From the NCBI RefSeq assembly GCF_036697405.1, contig NZ_JBAHWA010000004.1:186001-250000 (forward strand): 64,000 nucleotides of DNA, written 5' to 3'. How positions within the stretch are numbered: position 1 is the stretch's first letter; each line of letters opens with the position of its first letter. A program made the translations under genes and the position numbers. Below the pieces are notes generated by a model that was not told where the DNA came from, searched no databases, and worked only from the letters and a program-made list of their open reading frames with translations. The stretch comes from Lysobacter sp036697405 (GTDB taxonomy: Bacteria; Pseudomonadota; Gammaproteobacteria; Xanthomonadales; Xanthomonadaceae). Shown piece after piece: positions 19,425-28,021 of the stretch.

Positions 19425-21905
19425 GTGCACAAACCCCTACGCCTGCTCCCCTTGTCGCTGTGCATCGCCATCGCGCTGCCCGCCCAAGCCGCCTCCGGCG
19501 ACGACGAGGAGAACTGGGGCCTGTGCCCGATCCAGGACGTGGTGCCGGCGTTCACCGACGCGCCGGCCCCGGTCGGCACCGCCGAGCAGCGCACCAGCAC
19601 CCCGACCGACATCGACGGCGGCGTGCTCGAGCGCGCCGGCGACAACGAGAACATCGTCGTCCAGGACAACGTCAAGCTCAGCCGCGGCGACCAGTTCATC
19701 GGCACCGACAAGCTCTCCTACAACGAGAACACCGGCAAATACACCGCCGAAGGCAACGTGCGCTACCAGGACAACGGCATGCGCATGACCGCCCAGCGCG
19801 CGTCCGGCGACCAGAACGCCGACACCCACCGCATCGAGGACGTCGAATACCAGCTGACCCAGCGCCGCGGCAACGGCGGCGCCGAGCGCATCGACCTGAC
19901 CGGCGCCAAGGGCAAGCTGGTCGGCTCGACCTACTCGACCTGCCCGCCCAAGCAACGCGTGTGGGAGCTGCGTTCGCGCCAGATCGACCTGGACACCGAG
20001 GACGGCTTCGGCGTCGCCCACAACGCGACCCTGCATATCGGCAAGGTGCCGGTGCTGTACGTGCCCTGGTTCAAGTTCCCGATCGACGAGCGCCGCCAGA
20101 CCGGCCTGCTGTACCCGGCGATCTCGCTGTCGGGCAAGAACGGCTTCGACTACAAGCAGCCGATCTACCTCAACCTGGCGCCCAACTACGACGCCACCTT
20201 GTACCCGCGCATCATGGCCAAGCGCGGCGGCGTGCTGGGCGGCGAGTTCCGCTGGCTGTACCCGGACGGCAAGGGCGAGGTCTACGCCAACTTCATGCCC
20301 AGCGACAAGCTGCCGGGCGACCGGCCGACGCGCTACACCGACTACCGCGACCTGCCGATCGACGAAGACGACCTGCCCGACAAGAACCGCGGCCAGTTCG
20401 CGCTGCAGGCCAGCCACAGCCTGGACGCCAATTGGTACGCCTCGACCAACCTGGCCTGGGTCAGCGACAAGTACTACCTGCAGGATTTCAGCAACAGCCT
20501 GTACGGGGTGTCGGCCTACTCGCTGCGCAGCTCGATGGGCCTGTACGGCCGCGGCCGCCATTGGGAAGCCGGGGTCATGGCCGACCACTACCAGCTCGCC
20601 GACTACACCCTGACCGAGCGCAGCCTGCCCTACGACCGCCTGCCGCGCGCCTACTTCCATTGGGCGCAGCCGTTCGGGCGCTGGTTCGAGGCCGGCATCG
20701 ACACCGAAGCCGTGCGTTTCCAGCACACCGACGAGAAACTGTTCGACCGCCGCGTCGACATGCCCGGCGGCAGCCGCTTCGACGCCAAGCCCTACATCAG
20801 CATGCCGCTGGAAGGCGCGAGCTGGTTCATCCGTCCCAAGCTGGCCTGGCGCTACACCGCCTACGAACTGGAAGCGGCCAAGGCGCGCGAACTGGCGACC
20901 ACCAACGCCCGCGCCGACGCCGAAGCCCGCGGCGTGCCCTACACGCCGGACATGGATGCGCGCTTCTACGACAAGTCGCCCACCCGCAGCCTGCCGATCA
21001 CCTCGGTCGACGCCGGCCTGTACTTCGACCGCGACACCGTCATCCGCGGCGACCGCTACCTGCACACCCTGGAGCCGCGCGTGTTCTACCTGCGCGCGCC
21101 CTACCGCAATCAGGACAGCCTGCCGATCTTCGACACCGACCCCATGACCTTCAGCTGGGGCCAGCTGTTCCGCGACAACCGTTACAGCGGCGCCGACCGC
21201 CAGACCGACGCCAACCAGCTCACCGTGGCCCTGACCACGCGCCTGATCAGCGAGGACGACGGCCGCGAACGGCTGTCGGCCAGCATCGGCCAGATCCAGT
21301 ACTTCGACGACAGCCAGGTCACCGTGCCGGGCGAAAGCCCGATCGAACAGGGCAAGTCGGCCTGGGTCGCTGACGTCAGCGTCTCGCCCAGCGACCGTTG
21401 GACCATCAACGGCACCTACCAGTACAACCCCAAGTTCCGCGGCCAGGACTTGGCCAGCCTGCGCGCGCGCTACCTGTTCGGCGACGCCGGCATCGTCAAC
21501 ATCGGCTACCGCTACCGCCGCAACCCGGTCAACCGCAAGGATCTGCTGGAGCAGGCCGACCTGTCGTTCCTGTACCCGATCAACGAGAACTGGAGCGTGG
21601 TCGGCCGCTATTACTACTCGCTGCTGGACAAGAAGCCGCTGGAACAGATCGCCGGTTTGCAGTGGGAAAGCTGCTGCCTGGCGGTGCGCGTGGTGGCCCG
21701 CCGCTACCTGCGCGACCGCTCCGGCGACCTCAACAGTTCGCTTCAGGTCGAGTTCGAACTCAAGGGCCTAGGCTCGGCCGGACAGAACACGGAGCGGGTA
21801 TTGCGCCGTGCTATTCTCGGCTACGATCGCGACGATCTTTATCTCGTGCCGCCCTCGTCCGTGACCCGCGGCCAGACCGATCCCACCCCCGACCCGACCC
21901 TATGA
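19425..21905 (+). CDS. lptD: LPS-assembly outer-membrane protein LptD
   Basis: Inserts lipopolysaccharide into the outer leaflet together with the lipoprotein LptE. The 826-residue precursor has a signal peptide ending ALPAQA-A, an N-terminal OstA/LptA-like jellyroll (residues about 55-190, with ERAGDNENIVVQDNVKLSRGD split over the start of the fold) and a long C-terminal beta-barrel. The cysteines needed for its two interdomain disulfides are present: C34, C173 and the adjacent pair C750-C751. I chose the GTG at 19425 because it directly precedes the signal peptide. The ATGA overlap with surA couples the two outer-membrane biogenesis genes. Confidence 0.95.
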   Translation: MHKPLRLLPLSLCIAIALPAQAASGDDEENWGLCPIQDVVPAFTDAPAPVGTAEQRTSTPTDIDGGVLERAGDNENIVVQDNVKLSRGDQFIGTDKLSYNENTGKYTAEGNVRYQDNGMRMTAQRASGDQNADTHRIEDVEYQLTQRRGNGGAERIDLTGAKGKLVGSTYSTCPPKQRVWELRSRQIDLDTEDGFGVAHNATLHIGKVPVLYVPWFKFPIDERRQTGLLYPAISLSGKNGFDYKQPIYLNLAPNYDATLYPRIMAKRGGVLGGEFRWLYPDGKGEVYANFMPSDKLPGDRPTRYTDYRDLPIDEDDLPDKNRGQFALQASHSLDANWYASTNLAWVSDKYYLQDFSNSLYGVSAYSLRSSMGLYGRGRHWEAGVMADHYQLADYTLTERSLPYDRLPRAYFHWAQPFGRWFEAGIDTEAVRFQHTDEKLFDRRVDMPGGSRFDAKPYISMPLEGASWFIRPKLAWRYTAYELEAAKARELATTNARADAEARGVPYTPDMDARFYDKSPTRSLPITSVDAGLYFDRDTVIRGDRYLHTLEPRVFYLRAPYRNQDSLPIFDTDPMTFSWGQLFRDNRYSGADRQTDANQLTVALTTRLISEDDGRERLSASIGQIQYFDDSQVTVPGESPIEQGKSAWVADVSVSPSDRWTINGTYQYNPKFRGQDLASLRARYLFGDAGIVNIGYRYRRNPVNRKDLLEQADLSFLYPINENWSVVGRYYYSLLDKKPLEQIAGLQWESCCLAVRVVARRYLRDRSGDLNSSLQVEFELKGLGSAGQNTERVLRRAILGYDRDDLYLVPPSSVTRGQTDPTPDPTL

Positions 21906-23263
21906 AGAAACTACTCGCTTGTGTACTGGCCGTCGGCGTGCTGTCCGGCGGGGTGCTGCTGCCCATCGGCGCGGCGTCCGCGCAGGACGTGCAGCCGATC
22001 GACCGTATCGCCGCGGTGGTGGACGAGGACGTGGTCCTCAAGACCGAGCTCGACCGCGCCGTGGCCAACATCCTGGCCCAGTACGCCGGCCGCGAAGGCC
22101 AGCTGCCGCCGCGCGACGTGCTGGAACGGCAGGTGCTCGAGCGCCTGATCCTGCTCAAGATCCAGGTCGCCTACGCACAGAACAGCGGCGTGCGCGTGAC
22201 CGACCAGGAAATCGACCAGGCCATCGGCGGCATCGCCCAGCAGAACCGCATCAGCCTGGAACAGCTGCGCCAGCAGCTTGCCCGCGACGGCGGCAGCTAC
22301 AACGAATTCCGCGCTTCGATCCGCGACGAGCTGCTGACCCAGCGCCTGCGCCAACGCTTCGCCCAGACCCGCGTGTCGGTCAGCGACGCCGAGATCGACG
22401 CCGCCCTGGCCGCGCAGGCCAATTCCGGCACCCAGTACCACCTCGCCCACATCCTGGTCGGCCTGCCCGAGGGCGCCACCGCCGAGCAGATCGCCACCGC
22501 CCAGAAGAAGATCGAGGGCGTGAAGGCCCTGATCGACAAGGGCGAGATGGACTTCGCCGCGGCCGCGGTGCGCTACTCCGACAGCCCCAACGCGCTGGAA
22601 GGCGGCGACCTGGGCTGGCGCAGCACCGACGAAATCCCCAACGCCTTCGCCGAGCTGATGCGCAACATGAGCGCCGGCCAGGTGACCGCGCCGATCCGCG
22701 GCCCCAGCGGCTTCCAGCTGCTCAAGCTGGTCGAGACCCGCGACGCCTCGCAGGCCGCGCCGGCGATGGTCACCCAGTACAAGGCCCGCCACATCCTGGT
22801 CCGCGTCACCGACACCGTCACCGAAGCGCAGGCCAAGGCCAAGGCCGAGACCCTGCGCGCGCGCCTGACCGGCGGCGCCGACTTCGCCGAAGTGGTCAAG
22901 GACAGCGACGACCTGAATTCGCGCACCAAGGGCGGCGACCTCGGCTGGTTCACCCAGGACGAGTTCGGCCCCGAGTTCGGCGGCGCGGTCGCCGGCCTGC
23001 AGGACAACCAGATCTCGCAGCCGGTCCGCACCCCGGCCGGCTGGCACATCGTCGAGCGCACCGGCAGCCGCCAGAGCGACGTCGGCGACCGCAACCGCCG
23101 CGCCCAGGTCCAGGAGACCATCGGCCGGCGCAAGCTCGAAGACGAGTGGAACCGCTTCCTGCGCGAGAAGCGCGGCGAAGCCTTCATCGACATCCGCGTC
23201 GGCAAGGGCGCCGCCACCGACGCGCCCGCGGCGGCGCCTGTGGCGCCCGCCAGCGGCGGCTGA
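21902..23263 (+). CDS. surA: Periplasmic chaperone and peptidyl-prolyl isomerase SurA
   Basis: Escorts unfolded outer-membrane proteins across the periplasm. The 453-residue precursor has a signal peptide (MKKLLACVLAVGVL, cleaved after ASA), the SurA N-terminal chaperone domain with IDRIAAVVDEDVVLKTEL, two parvulin domains (YHLAHILVGL and YKARHILVRV starts, each with a GGDLGW block) and the C-terminal helix. It lies in the conserved lptD-surA-pdxA-rsmA order. The start overlaps the lptD stop as ATGA, and pdxA begins at the very next base after its TGA. LptD itself is a SurA client in E. coli, so the operon links chaperone and substrate. Confidence 0.97.
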   Translation: MKKLLACVLAVGVLSGGVLLPIGAASAQDVQPIDRIAAVVDEDVVLKTELDRAVANILAQYAGREGQLPPRDVLERQVLERLILLKIQVAYAQNSGVRVTDQEIDQAIGGIAQQNRISLEQLRQQLARDGGSYNEFRASIRDELLTQRLRQRFAQTRVSVSDAEIDAALAAQANSGTQYHLAHILVGLPEGATAEQIATAQKKIEGVKALIDKGEMDFAAAAVRYSDSPNALEGGDLGWRSTDEIPNAFAELMRNMSAGQVTAPIRGPSGFQLLKLVETRDASQAAPAMVTQYKARHILVRVTDTVTEAQAKAKAETLRARLTGGADFAEVVKDSDDLNSRTKGGDLGWFTQDEFGPEFGGAVAGLQDNQISQPVRTPAGWHIVERTGSRQSDVGDRNRRAQVQETIGRRKLEDEWNRFLREKRGEAFIDIRVGKGAATDAPAAAPVAPASGG

Positions 23264-24250
23264 GTGAACCCTCCCCGGCTCGCGCTGGTGCCGGGCGAGC
23301 CGGCCGGCGTCGGGCCGGAGCTGTGCCTGCGGCTGATCCAACGCCCGCGCGACTTCGCCCTGACCGCCTACGCCGACCCGCGCAGCCTGCGCGCCGCGGC
23401 CGAAGTCCTGAACCTACCCCTGAAGCTGCTGCCGCCCGACCAGGCGGCGCTGCGGCCCGGCGAGCTGGCCCTGGTCGAGATTCCCCAAGCCACCGTGCCG
23501 GCGTTCGGCGAACCCGACCCCGGCAACGCCGCGGCGGTGATCCAGGCCCTGCGCCAGGCCGCCCAGGCCTGCCTCGACGGCGACTGCGACGGCCTGGTCA
23601 CCGGCCCGGTGCACAAGGCCGCGATCAACGAAGGCGGCATCCCCTACACCGGCACCACCGAGCTGCTGGCCGCCCAGGCCGGCTGCGAGGTGGTGATGAT
23701 GCTGGCCAACGACATCGTCCGGGTCGCCCTGGCCACCACCCACCTGCCGCTGCGCCAGGTCGCCGACGCGATCCGGCCCGAATCGCTGATGCGCACCCTG
23801 CGCATCGTCGACGCCGCCCTGCGCGCCGATTTCGGCATCGCCGAGCCCGCTATCGCCGTGCTCGGGCTCAACCCGCACGCGGGCGAGGCCGGGCATCTGG
23901 GGAGCGAGGAGATCGAGGTCATCGAACCGGTGCTGGCCGCGCTGCGCGCGCAGGGCCTGCGCCTGCTCGGCCCGCTGCCGGCCGACACCGCCTTCCTGCC
24001 GGCCAAGCTGCGCGGCTACGACGCGGTGGTGGCCATGTACCACGACCAGGGCCTGCCGGTGCTCAAGTACAGCGGCTTCGAGCGCGCGGTCAACCTGACC
24101 CTGGGCCTGCCCTACCCGCGCGTGGCCGTCGACCACGGCACCGCCCTGGACCTGGCCGGCCGCGGCCTGGCCGACCCTTCCAGCCTGATCGCCGCGGCCG
24201 AAACCTGCGCCCGGATCGCGCGCACCCGCCAGCAAGGAGCTCCGTCATGA
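23264..24250 (+). CDS. pdxA: 4-hydroxythreonine-4-phosphate dehydrogenase
   Basis: Oxidises 4-hydroxythreonine-4-phosphate in pyridoxal-phosphate synthesis. The 328-residue sequence keeps the metal-binding histidines H160 (TTHLPL), H205 (LNPHAGE) and H260 (YHDQGLPVLKY), plus DGLVTGPVHKAAIN and VDHGTALDLAG. The N-terminal motif reads GEPAGVGPE, whereas most PdxA proteins have GDPAG. The start is a GTG directly abutting the surA stop codon with no gap, and the end overlaps rsmA as ATGA. Translation of the whole lptD-rsmA block is therefore coupled. Confidence 0.96.
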   Translation: MNPPRLALVPGEPAGVGPELCLRLIQRPRDFALTAYADPRSLRAAAEVLNLPLKLLPPDQAALRPGELALVEIPQATVPAFGEPDPGNAAAVIQALRQAAQACLDGDCDGLVTGPVHKAAINEGGIPYTGTTELLAAQAGCEVVMMLANDIVRVALATTHLPLRQVADAIRPESLMRTLRIVDAALRADFGIAEPAIAVLGLNPHAGEAGHLGSEEIEVIEPVLAALRAQGLRLLGPLPADTAFLPAKLRGYDAVVAMYHDQGLPVLKYSGFERAVNLTLGLPYPRVAVDHGTALDLAGRGLADPSSLIAAAETCARIARTRQQGAPS

Positions 24251-25074
24251 CCGGCACGGCCAAAGCCCACGCCAAAGGCTTCACCGCCGACGCCAAGAAG
24301 CACCTAGGCCAGCACTTCCTGCACGACCGCGGCATCATCGAGATGATCGTCCACGCGGTGGACCCGCAGCCCGGCGATCGCCTGGTCGAGATCGGCCCCG
24401 GCCAGGGCGCGATCACCTACCCGCTGCTGGACCGCCACGGCGAACTGACCGTGATCGAGTTCGACCGCGACCTGATCTTCCCGCTCACCGAGGGCGCGCG
24501 CGCCCACGGTACGCTCGAGATCATCCATCGCGACGTGCTGACCGTGGACTTCGGCGCGCTGGCCCACAACGGCGGGCCGATCCGCCTGGTCGGCAACCTG
24601 CCCTACAACCTGTCCTCGCCGATCCTGTTCCATGCCCTGGAACACGCCGAGGCCATCGTCGACATGCATTTCATGCTGCAGAAGGAAGTCGTCGACCGCA
24701 TGGCCGCCGGCCCCGGCAGCAAGGTCTACGGCCGGCTCGGGGTGATGCTGCAGGCCTACTGCCACGTCACCGCGCTGTTCGACGTGCCGCCGCATGCGTT
24801 CCGGCCGCCGCCGAAAGTGGACTCGGCCGTGGTCCGGCTGGTGCCGCGCGCGCCCGACAGCATCGGCATCGACGACCACGCGCGTTTCGCGCGGGTGGTG
24901 CGCGACGCCTTCGGCCAGCGCCGCAAGACCCTGCGCAACGCGCTCTCGCAGATCTGCGACGGCGCCGCGATCGAAGCCGCCGGCGTGCGCCCGGACGCAC
25001 GCGCCGAGCAGATCGAGGTCGCCGATTTCGTGCGCCTGGCGAATTCGCTCAAGGGCCTGGCGCCGGAAAACTGA
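24247..25074 (+). CDS. rsmA: 16S rRNA dimethyladenosine transferase (KsgA)
   Basis: Dimethylates A1518 and A1519 near the 3' end of 16S rRNA. The 275-residue protein has the family opening KKHLGQHFLHD, the SAM-binding motif EIGPGQGAIT, VIEFDRDL and the target-adenine motif NLPYN. The C-terminal helical domain includes FGQRRKTLRNAL. Its ATG overlaps the pdxA stop. It is the last gene of the lptD operon; a 121-base gap with its own possible signals precedes apaG, although in many relatives apaG and apaH are co-transcribed. Confidence 0.97.
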   Translation: MTGTAKAHAKGFTADAKKHLGQHFLHDRGIIEMIVHAVDPQPGDRLVEIGPGQGAITYPLLDRHGELTVIEFDRDLIFPLTEGARAHGTLEIIHRDVLTVDFGALAHNGGPIRLVGNLPYNLSSPILFHALEHAEAIVDMHFMLQKEVVDRMAAGPGSKVYGRLGVMLQAYCHVTALFDVPPHAFRPPPKVDSAVVRLVPRAPDSIGIDDHARFARVVRDAFGQRRKTLRNALSQICDGAAIEAAGVRPDARAEQIEVADFVRLANSLKGLAPEN

Positions 25075-25135
25075 GACGCGATACCGGACCCGCACGGCGT
25101 AGACACGGGCTCCGGCGGGGTCCGCGCGCCCGCGT

Positions 25136-25151
25136 CGCGTACTGGTACGCG
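25136..25151. promoter_or_regulatory. Perfect palindrome upstream of apaG
   Basis: CGCGTAC-TG-GTACGCG is a 7-base-pair inverted repeat 44 bases before the apaG start, in the 121-base gap after rsmA. It could be an operator or a small hairpin in the transcript. A partner GGACCC/GGGTCC inverted repeat lies about 35 bases before it. Nothing in the sequence says which protein, if any, binds. Confidence 0.3.
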
Positions 25152-25195
25152 AATGCTCATTCCCGCTTCATGCCCGCTTTGCTTACACTGCCGGC

Positions 25196-25579
25196 ATGGA
25201 ACACCGCCACGACTACGCTTTCGACATCGCCGTCGCCACCCGCTACCTCGACGATCAGTCCGAGCCGGAGCAGGACCGCTACGTCTTTGCCTATACCATC
25301 AACATCCGCAACGCCGGGCGCGTGCCCGCGCGCCTGCTCTCGCGCCACTGGGTGATCACCGACGCCAACGGCAAGGTCCAGGAAGTCGAGGGCGAGGGCG
25401 TGGTCGGCGAGCAGCCCTGGCTGCGCCCGGGCGAGGACTTCGAGTACACCTCCGGCGCGGTGCTGGAAACCAGCCTGGGCACGATGGAGGGCAGCTATGC
25501 GATGGTCGCCGACGACGGCACCCGCTTCGAAGCGCCGATCCCGGCCTTCACCCTGACCGTGCCGCGCACCCTGCACTGA
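25196..25579 (+). CDS. apaG: ApaG protein
   Basis: A 127-residue fibronectin-III-like beta-sandwich protein of the ApaG/CorD family. The landmarks are VFAYTINIRNAG, RHWVITDANG, VVGEQPWLRPGEDFEYTSG and GSYAMVADDG. ApaG has been tied to cobalt and magnesium resistance, and its fold also occurs in eukaryotic F-box and polymerase-interacting proteins, but its biochemical role is not settled. It is 19 bases upstream of apaH in the same orientation, the usual pairing in gammaproteobacteria. Confidence 0.95.
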   Translation: MEHRHDYAFDIAVATRYLDDQSEPEQDRYVFAYTINIRNAGRVPARLLSRHWVITDANGKVQEVEGEGVVGEQPWLRPGEDFEYTSGAVLETSLGTMEGSYAMVADDGTRFEAPIPAFTLTVPRTLH

Positions 25580-25598
25580 CGGCACGGAACGATCGGAT

Positions 25599-26459
25599 AT
25601 GAGCGTCTGGGCCATCGGCGACCTGCAAGGCTGCTACGACCCCACCCAGCGATTGCTGGAGCGGATCAATTTCGATCCCGCCCGCGACCGGCTGTGGTTC
25701 TGCGGCGACCTGGTCAACCGCGGCGGGCAGTCGCTGGAGACCCTGCGCCTGGTGCATTCGCTGCGCGCCAACGCCGTGGTGGTGCTGGGCAACCACGATC
25801 TGTCGCTGCTGGCGATCGGCGAGCGCCGCGAGGAAGAGCAGCGCAAGGTCAATCCCGACCTGCAGCGCATCGTGCTGGCGCCCGACCGCGACGAACTGCT
25901 GGGCTGGCTGCGGCGGCAGAAGCTGGTCCACGCCGACCGCGCGCTGGGCTGGATGATGGTGCACGCCGGCCTGGCGCCGAAGTGGACCACCCAGCTGGCC
26001 GAGCGCCACGCGCGCGAGATCGAAGAGCGCCTGCACGGCGATCAGTACCAGCGCCTGCTCAAGAACATGTACGGCGACCGCCCGGCCTGGAACCCCAAGC
26101 TGGCCGGCATCGACCGCCACCGCGCGATCATCAACATCTTCACCCGCCTGCGCTATTGCACCCCGCGCGGCCGCATCGCGTTCGAGGACAAGGGCAGCCC
26201 GGGCACGCAGCCGGTCGGCCTGTATCCCTGGTACGAAGTGCCGGGCCGGGTCGAGCGCGACCTCAAGATCGTCTGCGGGCACTGGTCGACGCTGGGCTTG
26301 TTCATCGGCCACGGCGTGCATGCGATCGACACCGGCGCGGTCTGGGGCGGCAAGCTCACCGCGCTGCAGTTGGACACCGACGAGCTGCGCATCGTCCAGG
26401 TGCCGGGCCGCGACGTGCCGGCCACCCCGCCCAAGCCCCGGCCGCCGCGCCCCGCATGA
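25599..26459 (+). CDS. apaH: Symmetrical bis(5'-nucleosyl)-tetraphosphatase
   Basis: Hydrolyses diadenosine tetraphosphate to two ADP, controlling an alarmone made under heat and oxidative stress. The 286-residue metallophosphoesterase shows the metal motifs GDLQGC, CGDLVNRG, GNHD and the later MMVHAGLAP, with GHWSTLG near the end. The C-terminus has a short Pro-rich tail. Its stop overlaps the start of the DUF1287 lipoprotein gene (ATGA). Confidence 0.96.
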   Translation: MSVWAIGDLQGCYDPTQRLLERINFDPARDRLWFCGDLVNRGGQSLETLRLVHSLRANAVVVLGNHDLSLLAIGERREEEQRKVNPDLQRIVLAPDRDELLGWLRRQKLVHADRALGWMMVHAGLAPKWTTQLAERHAREIEERLHGDQYQRLLKNMYGDRPAWNPKLAGIDRHRAIINIFTRLRYCTPRGRIAFEDKGSPGTQPVGLYPWYEVPGRVERDLKIVCGHWSTLGLFIGHGVHAIDTGAVWGGKLTALQLDTDELRIVQVPGRDVPATPPKPRPPRPA

Positions 26460-27163
26460 GGCCGGCCGCCGCGCCGTCCTGGCGTTACGCGGCCGTCGTG
26501 CTGCTGGCCGTCGCCTGCGCGGCCTGCGGCGAACGTTCCGAAGGTCCGGCTCCGCTCCCGGCAGCGCGTGCGCCCGCACCAGCCACGCCCGCGCGCGCCG
26601 CCGCAGCCGCGCATCCGCTCGTTCACGCCGCGCGCGCCCAGATCGGTGTGGTGCGCTATTACGACCCGACCTACGTGCGCCTGGATTATCCGGGCGGCGA
26701 CGTCGCCGGCGACCGCGGCGTCTGCACCGACGTGGTGATCCGCGCCCTGCGCGCGCAGGGCCTGGACCTGCAGCAGGCCGTGCACGAGGACATGCGCGCC
26801 CATTTCGCGCGCTACCCGCAGAGCTGGGGCGCGCGCGGCACCGACCGCAGCATCGACCACCGCCGCGTGCCCAACCTGCGGCGCTGGTTCGAGCGCCAGG
26901 GCTGGCAGCGGAAGGTGAGCGAGCGCGCCGCCGACTACCGTCCCGGCGACCTGGTCACCTGGGACCTGGGCGGCGGCACGCCGCACATCGGCATCGTCTC
27001 CGACCGCAAGTCCTGGGACGGCGACCCGCTGATCCTGCACAACATCGCGCGCGGCACCGAGGAGGGCGATTTGTTGTTCGCCTACGAGATCACCGGGCAT
27101 TACCGGCCGGTGCTGGAGCGCGAAGTCTCCGCCATCGCCGGCAAGGCTGGCGCGAGCCGCTAG
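26456..27163 (+). CDS. DUF1287 lipoprotein with an NlpC/P60-like cysteine-hydrolase layout
   Basis: A 235-residue protein with a signal peptide and a lipobox-like cysteine (VACAAC-G), so probably a lipoprotein. After an Ala/Pro linker, the domain starts AARAQIGVVRYYDPTYVRLDYPGGD. This is the DUF1287 (YiiX-related) pattern. Candidate catalytic residues are C90 in DRGVCTDVV and H177 in GTPHIGIV, arranged as in NlpC/P60 enzymes that act on peptidoglycan or related amides. Activity is not established for the family. The gene is coupled to apaH by an ATGA overlap. The ApaG-ApaH-DUF1287 order ends here, against a repeat-rich 348-base gap before folA. Confidence 0.8.
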   Translation: MRPAAAPSWRYAAVVLLAVACAACGERSEGPAPLPAARAPAPATPARAAAAAHPLVHAARAQIGVVRYYDPTYVRLDYPGGDVAGDRGVCTDVVIRALRAQGLDLQQAVHEDMRAHFARYPQSWGARGTDRSIDHRRVPNLRRWFERQGWQRKVSERAADYRPGDLVTWDLGGGTPHIGIVSDRKSWDGDPLILHNIARGTEEGDLLFAYEITGHYRPVLEREVSAIAGKAGASR

Positions 27164-27257
27164 CTCGTAAGGCGCGGCAATAACCGTTCTGGTCCTCTCG
27201 AAAAGGGATCGAGAACAGCAAAGCACGGCGCCAACGCCATTCGAAACACCCGCTCTG

Positions 27258-27362
27258 CCCCCCCTTTGGAAAAGGGGGATCGAGGGGGATTTGTTTTCGG
27301 AGGCGCGGATAGAGGGACGACCTCAAGCATCCATGCCCAAGCGCACATAGTCGACGAACTCG
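27258..27362. repeat. First copy of a 105-bp duplication containing the folA 3' end
   Basis: This block matches 27447-27551 at 103 of 105 positions, exactly 189 bases apart. It begins with the hairpin CCCCCTTT-GGA-AAAGGGGG and continues through GGCGCGGATAGAGGGACGA to the reverse complement of the last 13 folA codons. Here those codons are detached from any reading frame start, so they are a relic of duplication, not a gene. The gap 27164-27511 otherwise holds a related diverged motif at about 27198 and one REP element. Confidence 0.9.
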
Positions 27363-27405
27363 GCGGAGAGAATCGCACCAACGCGATATCCCGTGCCCGC
27401 GCGAC

Positions 27406-27434
27406 GATGCGGTTCGCCTACGGCTCACCACATC
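27406..27434. repeat. REP-like palindrome between the two duplicated blocks
   Basis: GATGCGGT-tcgcctacggctc-ACCACATC is a 29-base element with one stem mismatch. It is the same family as 3719-3747, 3865-3893 and 51260-51288, and is again followed by CTAC, the complement of the GTAG head. Confidence 0.75.
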
Positions 27435-27446
27435 CTACGAACGGCC

Positions 27447-27551
27447 CTCCCCCTTTGGAAAAGGGGGATCGAGGGGGATTTGCTTTTGGAGGCGCGGATA
27501 GAGGGACGACCTCAAGCATCCATGCCCAAGCGCACATAGTCGACGAACTCG
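27447..27551. repeat. Second copy of the 105-bp duplication, overlapping the genuine folA end
   Basis: Partner of 27258-27362 with two mismatches. The right-hand 40 bases are the real 3' end of folA (stop at 27512-27514). The left part holds the CCCCCTTT/AAAGGGGG hairpin, which lies just past the folA stop on its strand and could end its transcription. The order is original folA tail, REP element, duplicated tail. Confidence 0.9.
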
Positions 27552-28021
27552 AACGCATAGGCGTGGCGTTCGTCGCCGGCATGATGCTCGCGCGCGGTCA
27601 CCCGCCAACCTTCCGCGTCGAAACGCGGGAAGTGCGCATCGGCGTCGGCGACCACGGTGTCCACATAGGTCAGGTGCATGTGGGTCGCGGCCGGCAGGCA
27701 CAGCGCATAGATCTCGCCGCCGCCGATCACGCACAACTCGCCGGCACCGTCCTCGCGCGCGAGCGCCAGCGCGGCCTCGACCGAATCCAGGGCCAGCATG
27801 CCCGCGTAGGGCACCTCGCCCGAGCGCGTGAGCACCAGGTTGCGCCTGCCCGGCAGGGCCCGTCCCAGCGACTGCGCGGTCTTGCGCCCCATCAGCACCG
27901 GCTTGCCCAGGGTCAGCGCCTTGAAGCGCTTGAGATCGTCGGGCAGGCGCCACGGCAGTTCGTTGCCGCGGCCGATGCCGCGGGCGCGATCCAGCGCCGC
28001 GATCAGCGACAGGCGCATCAT
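27512..28021 (-). CDS. folA: Dihydrofolate reductase
   Basis: Reduces dihydrofolate to tetrahydrofolate with NADPH. The 169-residue type I enzyme has SLIAALDRARGIGRGNELPWRLPDDLKRF at its N-terminus (the WR(L)P and D residues contact folate), MGRKTAQSLGRALPGRRN for NADPH, and VIGGGEIYALCLP. The start ATG at 28021 overlaps the TGA of the DoxX-like gene (ATGA). Its last 13 codons are duplicated 189 bases downstream. thyA lies 2.3 kb upstream on the same strand, so the thymidylate cycle is grouped here. Confidence 0.97.
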   Translation of the reverse strand: MMRLSLIAALDRARGIGRGNELPWRLPDDLKRFKALTLGKPVLMGRKTAQSLGRALPGRRNLVLTRSGEVPYAGMLALDSVEAALALAREDGAGELCVIGGGEIYALCLPAATHMHLTYVDTVVADADAHFPRFDAEGWRVTAREHHAGDERHAYAFEFVDYVRLGMDA

